Position numbers and translations under genes: made by a program
Shown: piece by piece, positions 26,001 through 34,072 of the stretch
Layout: every line of letters begins with the position of its first letter
How positions within the stretch are numbered: position 1 is the first letter of the stretch
Notes under the pieces: generated by a model
The model's database searches: none
What the model was told of the DNA's origin: nothing
Seen by the model: only the letters and a program-made list of their open reading frames with translations
Origin: Paenibacillus pinihumi DSM 23905 = JCM 16419
GTDB lineage: Bacteria; Bacillota; Bacilli; Paenibacillales; Paenibacillaceae
Direction: 5' to 3'
Assembly: GCF_000422505.1 (NCBI RefSeq)
Contig: NZ_AULX01000019.1
Location: 1 to 64,000 of the forward strand
Length of the DNA: 64,000 bases

Positions 26001-28258
26001 GCGAGCGGGGCATTAGTCACTCCAAAAGAGGCTCCGGAGATTCGCTCTATGTGTCTGGCATTGATGGTCTCGCTGAAGAATTCAGCTCCAAATATCCAAA
26101 AAGCGGCTGGAAGTATGCCGTTAACGGCACGTTCCCGAATATGAGTGCAGCAGCCTATAAGCTGCGTGCCAATGATTCCGTGTCCTGGTGCTATACGCTG
26201 AATGGCGAAGACTGCGACTCGACAACTCCTATTGACGATTCTTCCTCTCCACCTTCGGGCGGCAGCGGGAACCCGGGGCCGGGAAGCGGCAATAGCAACG
26301 GTCCCAAGACGGTAGCAGAGGCTTTCGCACAACTGTCGCTATTACCGAATAATGAGCTTCCGCTCGATCAGGTCAGCCGCACGACAGCTGTTCTGAACGC
26401 CGGGGAACGTATGTCAGCTTCTGTTGCAGAACAGCTTCGTAAAACGCTGGAGAGCAACCAGGTGAACATGGAGAAGGAATTCCTCACGGGTTCTGAAGCT
26501 GTTTTGTCAGACGGCAAGGAAGAAGTAAAGCTGACGGTTCCGGCTGGCGCATTGGCCGAGAAGCTGACGATCAAGGTTGAAGAGATTCAATCGAGCGGCG
26601 TTGAGCTGGTATCGGGGATTTACCGTTTTACACCGGCTGGCACGAAGTTTAAATCTCCGGTGACGATTCAAGTGAAGGTTCCGGTACAGACGAACCAGCC
26701 TGACCAGCTTGTTCTGGCATGGCTTAATGAGTCAACAGGCAAATGGATTCCAGTTCCCGCTGTCATTGACGCCAAGACGGGTATTTTGACCGGGAAGACG
26801 GATCATTTCACCAAATACGCGGTTATTGACCGCAGCAAGGCTGTCAGCGGAATTGCAGGCAGAGTCGATGTAACCAAGGAAATTGACAGTGCTGTCCAGC
26901 ATGTGCTGGCAAAAGGGAAGTTGTCAGATTGGGAAGCCTTTGCACTTGCCCGTGCAGGCAAGAGTGTTCCGGCAAGCTATTTGCAGGACGCAGCCAAGCA
27001 TGTACAGGATGAGGCTGGCAAGTTCAACAAAGTAACGGATGCTGAGCGCATCGCTCTGGCTGTAAAGGCAGCCGGGGGCGACCCGGCCCGCATTGGCGGA
27101 TACAATCTTATTGCTGCAATCTATAATCATGACAGAATGACGAATCAGGGAGCTAATGGCCCGGCATTTGCGCTGGTTGCGCTGGATAGCGGACGTTATG
27201 AGGTCCCTTCAGATGCCAAGTGGAACCGCGATAAGCTGGTCGATTGGCTGCTCGGTGTTCAAAATACAGACGGCGGCTTCGCGCTTGTGAGCGGCAGCGA
27301 TTCGGATGTCGATATGACAGCGATGGTTCTGGCTGCACTTGCTCCTTACCAGGATCGCACGAATGTCAAGGCTGCTACAGACAAAGCGCTGAAGTGGCTG
27401 TCCACTGTGCAAAATTCCAATGGCGGATTCAAGTCGCTTGGAGATGAAAACAGCGAAAGTACAGCTCAGGTCATCATCGCACTGACTTCACTCGGCATTA
27501 ATCCGAAGGAGAGCCGGTTCACAAAGTCCGGCGGGGATGTACTTGCCAACCTGCTTTCGTACCGCAATGCCGATGGGGGCTTTGCACATTCGAAGGGTGA
27601 GAAATCCAACGGAATGGCTACCGAACAGGCGCTGCTGGCACTGGTTGCCTATCAGCGTTTTGCGGAGGGAGCTTCGCCATTGTATGCACTGACCCCGGCC
27701 TCTGAGCAACCAACAGTCCGATATGTGGACGATGCTGCAATTTCCGGTTGGGCGGCAGCTTCGGTATATGAGGCACTGAATAAAGGCATTATGAACGGAG
27801 TAAGCGTCAAGGAACTGCGCTTTGCGCCGAAGCAGGCGATGACAAGAGCAGAGTTTGCCGCACTGCTGGTCAAGCTGACTGGCCAGACTGCTGATAAGGA
27901 TGCGAAACAGATCTTTACGGATGTCACTCCGGCAAGCTGGTATTACGGCTATGTTATGAAGGCTAGAGAGCTTGGCTATCTGCAAGGGATAACCCCGTCG
28001 TCCTTCAAGCCTGAACAGGCAATCAGCCGCCAGGAGATGGCGATTATGATTGCCAGAGCCTTCGATTTGAAGGCGGGCACGAAGCCGGTTGTATTCAAGG
28101 ACAGTGCAGAGCTGTATAAGAATGCAGAAGCCCAGGTTCAAGCGGTGTATGAACAAGGCATTATGACCGGCTACAATGGCCGATTTGAGCCGCGCGCTGC
28201 AGTTACCCGTGAAATGGCGGCTGTAGTTGCAGTTAAATTGTCTGGTCTTGCAAGCTGA
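23072..28258 (+). CDS. Giant SLH-anchored surface protein with transcobalamin-like alpha/alpha and DUF4430 domains
   Basis: 1,728 residues from the ATG at 23072. Signal peptide 1-36 (cleavage after AYA). Residues about 45-315 form a prenyltransferase/squalene-oxidase-type alpha/alpha barrel (repeats such as QLPDGSFG and QNNDGSFSHL). Four DUF4430 domains follow near 314-413, 527-620, 732-830 and 942-1048, separated by Ig-like spacers. A Gly/Ser/Pro linker and a ZU5-like segment (about 1154-1254) precede a second alpha/alpha barrel (about 1268-1540, clearly homologous to the first). Three SLH domains (about 1550-1728) bind the protein to the cell wall. Alpha/alpha barrel plus DUF4430 is the layout of transcobalamin and intrinsic factor, so binding of a corrinoid or similar ligand is possible but unproven. 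Confidence 0.88.
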   Translation: MKFRFKSRAFAAFMLAWLYVFSTLATPVAVMDRAYAADGPEAKPDVTGAISKVSSYLLGQNKIYDWQAIGLVRAGKQVPQSYKTALEQDIAALYKPDGPKAPVTDYARLALAASAVTGNAADVAGRNLIESIYNSDITELNAAVYALIAYDSKSYNVPEDAQASRSKLLKLITDKQLPDGSFGLGIDMAAMALTGIAPYKEQQEIKTAADQIVAWLVKSGRGVDAESISQTIIGLTSYGVDPAGTDFTSNGVNLVQELLEYQNNDGSFSHLKGQGANGLATEQALQALVAYDLFTKGEGPLYRFPNQEAPVTANVTVTVEGLQGPVASGEAKGADALAALESLLKGKSVAYVVTESSAGSYVSSIDGITAGYLGVMNGWMFAVKRGDQLIIPDVGMAAFKLESNDNIVVYYGGYSDTRIISSIMSTPAEPQDGEAFTLTVTAKGKVWDGNANKEIIEEGPAAGVKLQIGDISVTTDTDGKAVLEQGLPAGSHDVIITGYQKDAVPTVVRHTSKLKVAGQVSTASHYRIEGASGEITSGEAAGKNVYEAVVSLLNAKDIPFTEEVYSWGKLINSINNEKAEGSTKYWSFAVHREGKWIYPDVGMDGFRPLADDEIVVYFGGFDTQLVNSVTVLPSVPKSGQPFKVLVNQIKWVWNNEKSTSEPVVSAAAGAEVQVGDSKAVTNAEGVAQFTGIEAAGSYKLTVTGYKTNEVPFLVRHVTSLQVNGLPKTTNTYRVEGPKGIILASKEAAAYSPLEGLLALLGEEKIESVVKESVYGSYISSINGIHAGTYELYDGWNYAIRRGGEWIYPPVGIGEFSLQNQDEVVVYFGGSSTQLPGTITVSPSQPQSGLTFEVAVTKLEWDWNKFEFVSSKAGGVLVEAGGKKATTNENGVATFTGGLPSGNYKLIVSQYTDKSPGIVRTEQPLSVFPYNPGGGGPVTDTVSLSVTGHSKKGTIISRVSTRFEQDDTAYSVLVRILGERGISHSKRGSGDSLYVSGIDGLAEEFSSKYPKSGWKYAVNGTFPNMSAAAYKLRANDSVSWCYTLNGEDCDSTTPIDDSSSPPSGGSGNPGPGSGNSNGPKTVAEAFAQLSLLPNNELPLDQVSRTTAVLNAGERMSASVAEQLRKTLESNQVNMEKEFLTGSEAVLSDGKEEVKLTVPAGALAEKLTIKVEEIQSSGVELVSGIYRFTPAGTKFKSPVTIQVKVPVQTNQPDQLVLAWLNESTGKWIPVPAVIDAKTGILTGKTDHFTKYAVIDRSKAVSGIAGRVDVTKEIDSAVQHVLAKGKLSDWEAFALARAGKSVPASYLQDAAKHVQDEAGKFNKVTDAERIALAVKAAGGDPARIGGYNLIAAIYNHDRMTNQGANGPAFALVALDSGRYEVPSDAKWNRDKLVDWLLGVQNTDGGFALVSGSDSDVDMTAMVLAALAPYQDRTNVKAATDKALKWLSTVQNSNGGFKSLGDENSESTAQVIIALTSLGINPKESRFTKSGGDVLANLLSYRNADGGFAHSKGEKSNGMATEQALLALVAYQRFAEGASPLYALTPASEQPTVRYVDDAAISGWAAASVYEALNKGIMNGVSVKELRFAPKQAMTRAEFAALLVKLTGQTADKDAKQIFTDVTPASWYYGYVMKARELGYLQGITPSSFKPEQAISRQEMAIMIARAFDLKAGTKPVVFKDSAELYKNAEAQVQAVYEQGIMTGYNGRFEPRAAVTREMAAVVAVKLSGLAS

Positions 28259-28306
28259 TTAACGGGCCGGATAGTGGTGAATCATTGGCGCTGTCTTGCT
28301 AAATAG

Positions 28307-28361
28307 AAAAAGGGTTAGTCCATTTTGTCTGCCTGAAGGCGGAACCGGACTGACCCTTTTT
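28307..28361 (+). terminator. Terminator after the SLH surface protein gene
   Basis: AAAAGGGTTAGTCC pairs with GGACTGACCCTTTT (one G-U), with an inner GCC/GGC helix, ending in a T-run. 48 nt past the stop. The A-run on the left side makes it usable from the opposite strand too. Confidence 0.9.
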
Positions 28362-28416
28362 CACTGTAATCGATAAGCATGATATGGTAAAATAAAACGG
28401 CTGTGATCAGAATTCG

Positions 28417-28722
28417 TCACTTGGATTTGCGTTTGCCGATTTCCTCTGTAACTACAAATGCCAGATCCTCATTGCCAAACAGCGAAAGCACGCCAAGCAG
28501 GGTATCATCCGGCACCGGGCCGGCTTCTTCCTTGGATACAGTCAGCTTCAGCGTTTGAAGGAGCGCAGGATTGGCTTCCTGATCGGGATAGGCTCTCAGA
28601 TACAGCTCTTGCGGATCCAGGTCATGGTTGACACACCATTGGGCAAATACGAGCACCATCATTTGCTCGTCCTGCTGAAAGCTTTTAATAACCTGTTCTT
28701 CTACGGATTTGTTGTGAGACAT
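28417..28722 (-). CDS. Hypothetical protein, 101 aa
   Basis: Not a family I can name. The ATG at 28722 follows AAAAGGAGTAGCACA, an ideal binding site. The 71 codons open upstream of it look non-coding. The product is acidic and helical (SVEEQVIKSFQQDEQMMVLV), soluble and without repeats or signal peptide, and ends in the basic tail KRKSK. Divergent from the thioredoxin-like gene, with about 155 nt between starts. Confidence 0.75.
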   Translation of the reverse strand: MSHNKSVEEQVIKSFQQDEQMMVLVFAQWCVNHDLDPQELYLRAYPDQEANPALLQTLKLTVSKEEAGPVPDDTLLGVLSLFGNEDLAFVVTEEIGKRKSK

Positions 28723-28878
28723 TGTGCTACTCCTTTTGGATGCAAATAATAGATCGTATAACATTGAAATGACAGCACGAAGCGACCGGATGCGGACTGA
28801 AGAAAGCTGACTGCAGATGACAGTGCACCGCTTCAGACCCATTTGCCATCCGGCCGCAATAGAAAGGGACGAATTTCC

Positions 28879-29199
28879 TTGCCCATACAAGAAATGACGG
28901 AGCAGCAGCTCCTGGAGCATATGAATGCGATTCAAGGCACGGAAGCGGTGCTCATGTATACGCCGCTATGCGGAACATGCAAGCTGGCGGAGCGGATGCT
29001 GGATATCGTCCAGGCGACCTCCGCAGCAGTGCCGCTGCACAAGCTGAATATCAATTACGCACCGCTGCTGCGTGAACGGTGGCAGGTGGCCAGTGTGCCT
29101 TGTCTCGCAATTATTGGAGAAGAAGGGCTGATGCATAAGGAATATGCTTTGCGCTCGGTAGATCATATTTACAGGCTGCTGAAGCTGCCGGCGCAATAA
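28879..29199 (+). CDS. Thioredoxin-like protein
   Basis: 106 residues with a CGTC active-site motif near residue 33 and a cis-proline region (VASVPCLAII) near residue 74, so it is a thioredoxin-fold protein. No signal peptide. TTG at 28879 with AAAGGGAC 9 nt upstream. The internal ATG at 28894 is an alternative. Likely a cytosolic thiol-disulfide reductase similar to YtpP or YusE. It converges with the zinc-ribbon gene, 12 nt apart. Confidence 0.85.
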   Translation: MPIQEMTEQQLLEHMNAIQGTEAVLMYTPLCGTCKLAERMLDIVQATSAAVPLHKLNINYAPLLRERWQVASVPCLAIIGEEGLMHKEYALRSVDHIYRLLKLPAQ

Positions 29200-29211
29200 C
29201 AGGCTTGTCTT

Positions 29212-29553
29212 CTAATCAAATAAGTCGCCGAATATATCCATCACGCTTTTTTTCTTTTTGTACGGCTTTTTGTAGGAACCATTGTAGTCGCCCTTGTAAG
29301 CAGAGCCCTCCTTATAAGGTGATTGGCGGTAACCTTGGGGACGCTGTTCCTCATGCTGGGGAGGCTGCTGCCTGTATTCCTGTTCTTCGTACCATTTGTT
29401 GAATGGCTCACGGACTTCACGAACGCCCTCCATCAGCTTCTCCAGCTCGCCGCGGTCAAGCCAGACGCCTTTGCACGACGGGCAAATATCGATCAGAATG
29501 CCGTCTTTTTCAACTTCACGCATTTTCACATTGTCACATACCGGGCAATTCAT
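29212..29553 (-). CDS. TFIIB-type zinc-ribbon protein
   Basis: 113 residues. The N-terminus is a zf-TFIIB domain: CPVC at residues 3-6 and CPSC near 24, followed by KGVWLDRGELEKLM. The rest is a low-complexity tail rich in Gln, Tyr, Pro and Lys (about residues 55-105). The function of this small family is not known. ATG preceded by GAGAGGATGACC. It lies beside the thioredoxin-like and zur genes. Confidence 0.85.
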   Translation of the reverse strand: MNCPVCDNVKMREVEKDGILIDICPSCKGVWLDRGELEKLMEGVREVREPFNKWYEEQEYRQQPPQHEEQRPQGYRQSPYKEGSAYKGDYNGSYKKPYKKKKSVMDIFGDLFD

Positions 29554-29655
29554 TGTCGGGTCATCCTCTCAAACGTGTAATGGATAACGCATTATTTATC
29601 ACTTATATTTTACAAAAGTTGAGTCAGGCCCGCAACAGCGGCGAGAGGGAAAGCC

Positions 29656-29684
29656 TTGACATTTGGCGCGGCTTTTAACACAAT
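29656..29684 (+). promoter_or_regulatory. Promoter of zur
   Basis: TTGACA, 17-nt spacer, CACAAT. 37 nt before the zur start. I see no convincing Zur box near it. Confidence 0.5.
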
Positions 29685-29720
29685 AGGGATTAACGATAAA
29701 CAAGTAAAGAGGGGGCAGCT

Positions 29721-30155
29721 ATGACGACAAGCGATAAAGTGGAAGATATGATTGCTGTCATGTCTCGAAGCGGATGGAGAATCACGGATCAACGGCGTAC
29801 ACTGGCGAAAATTTTTGCCGATAACGAAGGATTTCTGTCTCCAAAGGATGTTTACGATCTGATGAAGGATAAATATCCCGGCGTCAGTTTCGATACCGTA
29901 TACCGCAATTTGCGCATGCTCAGTGAGATGGGCGCGCTGGAACAGTTTTATTTTATGGAAGGCGGCCTGAAATTCAAGGGAAGCTGCTTCAAGCATCATC
30001 ACCATCATCTGATCTGTCTGGAATGTGAGAAGACGATCACCTTTGATTACTGTCCGATGAAGCAGAGCATGGACTTGCCGGAGAGCTTCAAGATTATGAA
30101 CCACCGCTTTGAGATTTATGGTATTTGCGGCGAATGCCAGCAGCAGGCGGAATAA
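29721..30155 (+). CDS. zur: Zinc uptake regulator Zur (Fur family)
   Basis: 144 residues. Fur-family winged helix at the N-terminus (FDTVYRNLRMLSEMG near residue 55). Metal sites: the HHHHHLICLECEK stretch near residue 90 and a C-terminal CGEC, together forming the structural zinc site, as in Bacillus Zur (HHHHHFICLACGK). That poly-His plus CPM pattern favours Zur over Fur or PerR. It represses zinc uptake and alternative ribosomal protein genes when zinc is sufficient. No zinc ABC transporter is adjacent here, although the zinc-ribbon gene is. Followed by a terminator. Confidence 0.85.
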   Translation: MTTSDKVEDMIAVMSRSGWRITDQRRTLAKIFADNEGFLSPKDVYDLMKDKYPGVSFDTVYRNLRMLSEMGALEQFYFMEGGLKFKGSCFKHHHHHLICLECEKTITFDYCPMKQSMDLPESFKIMNHRFEIYGICGECQQQAE

Positions 30156-30209
30156 TCGGTTTGGTTTACTGTCAGGCAAATTATTGCGTTTTAAGATTGG
30201 AAATGGGGT

Positions 30210-30249
30210 GCCTCTTTCAGCTATTATTAGCTGGAGAGGCATCTTTTTT
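30210..30249 (+). terminator. zur terminator
   Basis: GCCTCTTTCAGCT pairs with AGCTGGAGAGGC around a 6-nt loop, followed by ATCTTTTTT. 55 nt past the stop. Confidence 0.9.
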
Positions 30250-30382
30250 GTTCATTTTTTGTAAAGAGTTGAACCTTCTTTGAATTGTGGGAAGGGAATG
30301 CGGACAAGTACGGCTACTGTCTTCTTGCGGATCATGTTTGGCAGGCCGCCCTTGCCGATTATACACACAAAATGATACACAC

Positions 30383-30414
30383 AAAATGCCGGCACTCAGA
30401 GAGCGCCGGCATTT
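30383..30414 (-). terminator. Terminator of the YisL gene
   Basis: AAAATGCCGGC and GCCGGCATTTT form an 11-bp perfect stem with a 10-nt loop. It lies 37 nt downstream of the - strand YisL gene and may work both ways. A CACACAAAATG direct repeat lies immediately to its left. Confidence 0.85.
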
Positions 30415-30451
30415 TGATGTCCAATTGGAGCATGTATGTGGAGTTGCATGC

Positions 30452-30817
30452 TTAAAAACTGATAACTCCGAAGCCCATGAGAACGACGATGGCTACGATG
30501 ATAACCAGCAAAATCCAGAACATGCCAGTATTCTCTCTTCTCTGTGTACGGCCGAGAATCATCTCCATCAGGCCGATCAGAATTACCGCCAGAATGCCCT
30601 TGATAATGAACATGAGCGGGAAGCTGAATCCGATCAGCATGCCGACCCCGGAGACCAGCATGATGATATAGAACAGCCGAAGCACCATTCCGACAATTTT
30701 GGCGCCTTTTGCTTTGCCGCCCTTGGCCAGCAGGAATGCGACCACGAACAGAATCAGCAGAAACGCCCACGAGCCTGAATGGGACTGGTAGAAAATATTA
30801 ATCAGCTTTTCAGACAT
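30452..30817 (-). CDS. YisL family membrane protein (DUF1516)
   Basis: 121 residues with four hydrophobic helices. The N-terminal HSGSWAFLLILFVVAFLL stretch and the short loop KGGKAKGAK match the DUF1516/YisL family of unknown function. ATG with AAAGGGG about 7 nt upstream. Monocistronic, with a strong terminator. It marks the left boundary of an AT-richer region. Confidence 0.85.
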   Translation of the reverse strand: MSEKLINIFYQSHSGSWAFLLILFVVAFLLAKGGKAKGAKIVGMVLRLFYIIMLVSGVGMLIGFSFPLMFIIKGILAVILIGLMEMILGRTQRRENTGMFWILLVIIVAIVVLMGFGVISF

Positions 30818-31015
30818 CTTTAAACCCCTTTCATCATATATGTATGCTTCCTTATTATACTTTTATTTTATTAATTTGCACAATAAAGAAGGTGAGTTTG
30901 TAATTTTGTCATAATAAAGGGGTGAAATTTGATAATTCATAAGCGTCGGGAATTTCAATTGCTGATCTATTAATTAGGTACAAGATGGATTAGGAATGTA
31001 TTGGAGGATAGTGTC

Positions 31016-31069
31016 ATGAATTTACTATTTTTTCTTTTGAAACTTAATAAAGGTATTTTTCGTAAATAA
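31016..31069 (+). CDS. Possible 17-residue peptide or gene remnant
   Basis: ATG with an excellent site (TTGGAGG, 8 nt upstream) opens 17 hydrophobic/basic codons (MNLLFFLLKLNKGIFRK) and then stops. It could be a leader peptide for the next small gene, or the start of a gene that lost its remainder. The 280-nt gap upstream to the YisL gene otherwise shows nothing recognisable. Confidence 0.3.
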   Translation: MNLLFFLLKLNKGIFRK

Positions 31070-31101
31070 AATCTTAAAGTTGCACGATTAGGGGGATAAA
31101 A

Positions 31102-31314
31102 TTGCTTTTTGGAATCCTTGCAATCCTATTTGGTATACTACAGATTGTTTTTGCCCGGCTTTTGTTGTTGATATCCGGTTTTGCATTTTTGATAGAGAAA
31201 CGGGACATCAAGTTCTATTCCAGTAAGCCAAATAAGTCTTCAATATTGATAGCCAGATTTGTTGGTGTAATTTTAGTTTTAGCAGGCATGTTGCATATGT
31301 ATTTTGGTGATTAG
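31102..31314 (+). CDS. Small hypothetical membrane protein, 70 aa
   Basis: Two hydrophobic helices (about residues 1-26 and 48-68) separated by a basic loop. TTG start with AGGGGGAT about 6 nt upstream. First of three small two-helix proteins in tandem (31102, 31490, 31751), all AT-rich and with similar hydrophobic-basic-hydrophobic layout. Family not recognised. They could be orphan immunity-like proteins, which is only a guess from size and setting. Confidence 0.5.
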   Translation: MLFGILAILFGILQIVFARLLLLISGFAFLIEKRDIKFYSSKPNKSSILIARFVGVILVLAGMLHMYFGD

Positions 31315-31489
31315 TAATTCGAGGATGTAAGCGTAGGTTGCACGGATTAACCATTTATTAGTGTTTTTTAAGAGGGCGAAATAAACTTGAAGGGTGAATA
31401 TGATTGCTTCCCGTCTAATAAGAGTTTGATCTGGAAACCGTGATGTTCGCCCGGTATCTTTTGAAAAAAACGTTTAGGAGTTAACGCAT

Positions 31490-31708
31490 GTGCCGAAACT
31501 ATTTTTTGTTTTCTTATGCATTATTGCTGTATACTTCGCAGTTTTTCCACAACAGTATTGGAAAATCGGTATTTATAACTTATGGGGTGGAATGAGGCCT
31601 TTTGAAGAGAAAGGCGATGAGATTAAACCCGAAAAATCAATTGTTTGGGGGATTTGAGTATTCTTTATTGTGAGTGCAGTCATCTGCATCATTATTTTAG
31701 TTAAATGA
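31490..31708 (+). pseudogene. Small membrane protein gene interrupted by an in-frame TGA
   Basis: GTG at 31490 with TTAGGAG 9 nt upstream opens 55 codons (a helix, then FPQQYWKIGIYNLWGGMRPF). Codon 56 is TGA at 31655-31657. The same frame continues for 16 more codons of strongly hydrophobic sequence (VFFIVSAVICIIILVK), exactly the second helix expected, and ends at 31706-31708. A single CGA-to-TGA change would explain it. Either a recent pseudogene, readthrough, or a truncated but working protein. Confidence 0.6.
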
Positions 31709-31750
31709 TATATGAGGAATACTGGCCATCATTAAGAAGGAGCTATATTA

Positions 31751-31981
31751 ATGACTGATAAATTTTTACTCTCTTCATTTATCTTTATTATTTTTGTGGT
31801 TGGAGGAATACTCGGATATATATTTCCTGAGTTTAAGGTAAGAACTACTGCGACAAATACTTTAAAAAAGAAACCTAGTAAAGGAGCAATAAAACGCTAT
31901 AAGATAAGCAGTTGCGTTATGGCCTTAATTGGTGTGATTTTAATAATTATTACTTTTGTTGGAGGGTTTAAAGGTATATAG
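31751..31981 (+). CDS. Small hypothetical membrane protein, 76 aa
   Basis: Two helices (about residues 6-25 and 55-74) around a basic loop (LKKKPSKGAIKRYK). It shares the FPE/FPQ turn after helix 1 and the overall layout with the interrupted gene at 31490. ATG with AAGGAGC 9 nt upstream. Family not recognised. Confidence 0.6.
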   Translation: MTDKFLLSSFIFIIFVVGGILGYIFPEFKVRTTATNTLKKKPSKGAIKRYKISSCVMALIGVILIIITFVGGFKGI

Positions 31982-32043
31982 TACGGAAAAAGCGAGTTAT
32001 CTGCTAGGTAATGGAATAGTATTAATGACAGCTTTGATAAGGG

Positions 32044-32079
32044 AAAAACCGCTCCTGCCCCGACAGGGAAATGGAGCGG
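32044..32079 (-). terminator. Terminator of the peptide/ABC operon
   Basis: On the - strand CCGCTCC pairs with GGAGCGG around a partly self-complementary loop (CCCTGTCGGGG) and is followed by TTTTT. It lies about 50 nt past the ATPase stop. Confidence 0.8.
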
Positions 32080-32131
32080 CAAATTACGGAACAAGGGCCC
32101 TCATCTTCCATGAATGCTAGATCTGACTCAC

Positions 32132-32800
32132 TTAGGGTATGCTGACAAGACCGGATGGGGTGATCCTATAACGTTTATCGCATTTGGCTGCGATTTGCGC
32201 ACTATGAGTAGCCACTATAATTGTCACACCTTGCGAACGTATATGATGAAAACTGGCAATAACTTGTTCTGCTGATTCATCATCCAGCGCAGAGGTTGGT
32301 TCATCCGCCACAATCAGTCCCGGGTTTCGAACAAGCGCCCGTAAAATACCGATTCGTTGTGCCTCGCCGCCGGACAGTTTTTCGATTCGCTTCTCAAACA
32401 GATGAGCTACGCCAAGCAAATCGCCAAACTGTAATAGGCGTTGTACAGCCGCGGCTTCTTCATCCGGCGTCTGCTTGACTAACCAAAGGGGAACCTTTGC
32501 ATTTTCCAGCGCGGTTAGCTTCGGAATCATCGGGCTATTCTGAGCAATATATCCGATTTCCTGGCCTCGGATAGAACTTAATTCGTGCATGCTTTTACCG
32601 CTAAGTGAAATCCCGTTCACCTGTATTTCGCCGGAAGTCGGCTTTTCCAATCCGGCAATGAGATTAAGCAATGTGCTTTTTCCCACCCCGCTCCTGCCTT
32701 GCAGGGCGACCATTTCGCCGGGTGGAACCCGCAATTGGACATTTTGGAATAAAAGCGTATCCTTGTATTCTTTCTTTACATTCTCCAGCACTAGCCGCAT
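32132..32800 (-). CDS. ABC transporter ATP-binding protein
   Basis: 222 residues, the LolD/MacB-type size. Walker A GRSGVGKST near residue 36, signature LSGGEAQR near 143, Walker B LIVADEPTSALD near 158 and a switch histidine in ATHSAQ near 200, all intact. It lies 6 nt downstream of the second membrane subunit in a four-gene unit with a secreted protein, so it probably powers export of that protein or self-protection against it. Confidence 0.93.
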   Translation of the reverse strand: MRLVLENVKKEYKDTLLFQNVQLRVPPGEMVALQGRSGVGKSTLLNLIAGLEKPTSGEIQVNGISLSGKSMHELSSIRGQEIGYIAQNSPMIPKLTALENAKVPLWLVKQTPDEEAAAVQRLLQFGDLLGVAHLFEKRIEKLSGGEAQRIGILRALVRNPGLIVADEPTSALDDESAEQVIASFHHIRSQGVTIIVATHSAQIAAKCDKRYRITPSGLVSIP

Positions 32801-32806
32801 ATGGGA

Positions 32807-34072
32807 TCAACCTTTCAATTGTTGCACGAGATCAAGCCTGCGAAACAACTTCTTCGTCATAAGTTTAACCATTCCTGCAAGCAAGAGTACTACAATGACA
32901 ACCACCACGTAATAGGTAATCAAGAAATAGAGGGGATTCTCTACAATAATCATCAGAAGAGCAGCCGGAAACAAACTGGCGATCCCAATTGTCAGCATCA
33001 GTCTTCTGCTTGACAACATCTGAATAGAATCCATTGTTGCACCGCTAATCAACAACACCATATATACCGGTATATTACGCTTGACCAACAAGGATAAGGT
33101 CCAGAGGTAGAGTCCCGCTAACATGAAACCCGTCGTTAGGCTGGCAATAAAAAGAAGCAAGCGGTTGGTATCTGTCATCTTCGATAGTGCCAGAATGGGT
33201 AAGCTTTCCGCTCCGATGATATGATACGCTTCAAAGTTTGACTCCACATTGATCGGTTTGAGCACATCCCTCAGCTCCATAGGAGACAGATTCGTTATTA
33301 TCGTGCCATTCATATGGCTATACAGAGAGGCTTTTACAAAGATCCCCTCTGTATTCTTGGGAGGTTCCTTGAAATACCGGACAGGCAAAATTACGCTTCG
33401 ATCAAGTACGGCCTCCGGGTTATTCATCGTAAATATTCTTTGTTGAGGCTTAAGAATACCCGTTACAACACCATTAAAATGCCGGGTATAGTGCAGAAGC
33501 TCTAAATGATCTCCTACCTGATAGATGCCTTTATAAGCTGCACCAAGCAAAATTGGTATGTCCGCATCTTCTTCGAAGAAATAGGCATCCGAGGGGAAAA
33601 AATGACCCTCTTGCAAACCGATATTATTATATTCGAATACCTTTGCGTTAATCTGGAACGATGCGACTGTAGCATATGGTTTTCCTTCAAACTCGCGTAT
33701 CTGAAGCCCTTTGCCAAATTCATAGTAAGGACCAAACTGCGGGTCTATTTTGAAATCCGCAAGTTCTATAGGCTGCCACACGGCATTGTAATAGTCATAC
33801 TTATTGGATTGGCGAAGCTTTTGGCCGAATTGATGCAAAATCGAAAAGCTGTCCGGATTTGAGAAAAACAATTTTTCCTGCCCGTTGTATAATTTATCGG
33901 ATATTTGGTATACATTTTTCTCTTTGAACTGATCAGGGGCAGTTGTCTCTATGTTCGATTTTTGCAGGTTAATGATAAATGCGAGGATCAGTGAACAAAA
34001 TAGTATGGCTGCTACTCCACTAAGTACATTTAAATATGGGGTCTGCTTGAATAATAATTTGCGAACCTTCAA
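32807..34072 (-). CDS. ABC transporter membrane subunit, FtsX/MacB-like (421 aa)
   Basis: Topology resembles MacB-type permeases: one N-terminal helix (about 15-35), a large extracytoplasmic domain (about 36-300) and three C-terminal helices (about 302-328, 350-375, 380-405), ending in a short basic cytoplasmic tail. No name-giving motif. It overlaps the 316-aa gene by 4 nt, and the ATPase follows. The two membrane proteins together look like a split heterodimeric permease. Codon use is AT-richer than in the flanking housekeeping genes. Confidence 0.75.
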   Translation of the reverse strand: MKVRKLLFKQTPYLNVLSGVAAILFCSLILAFIINLQKSNIETTAPDQFKEKNVYQISDKLYNGQEKLFFSNPDSFSILHQFGQKLRQSNKYDYYNAVWQPIELADFKIDPQFGPYYEFGKGLQIREFEGKPYATVASFQINAKVFEYNNIGLQEGHFFPSDAYFFEEDADIPILLGAAYKGIYQVGDHLELLHYTRHFNGVVTGILKPQQRIFTMNNPEAVLDRSVILPVRYFKEPPKNTEGIFVKASLYSHMNGTIITNLSPMELRDVLKPINVESNFEAYHIIGAESLPILALSKMTDTNRLLLFIASLTTGFMLAGLYLWTLSLLVKRNIPVYMVLLISGATMDSIQMLSSRRLMLTIGIASLFPAALLMIIVENPLYFLITYYVVVVIVVLLLAGMVKLMTKKLFRRLDLVQQLKG

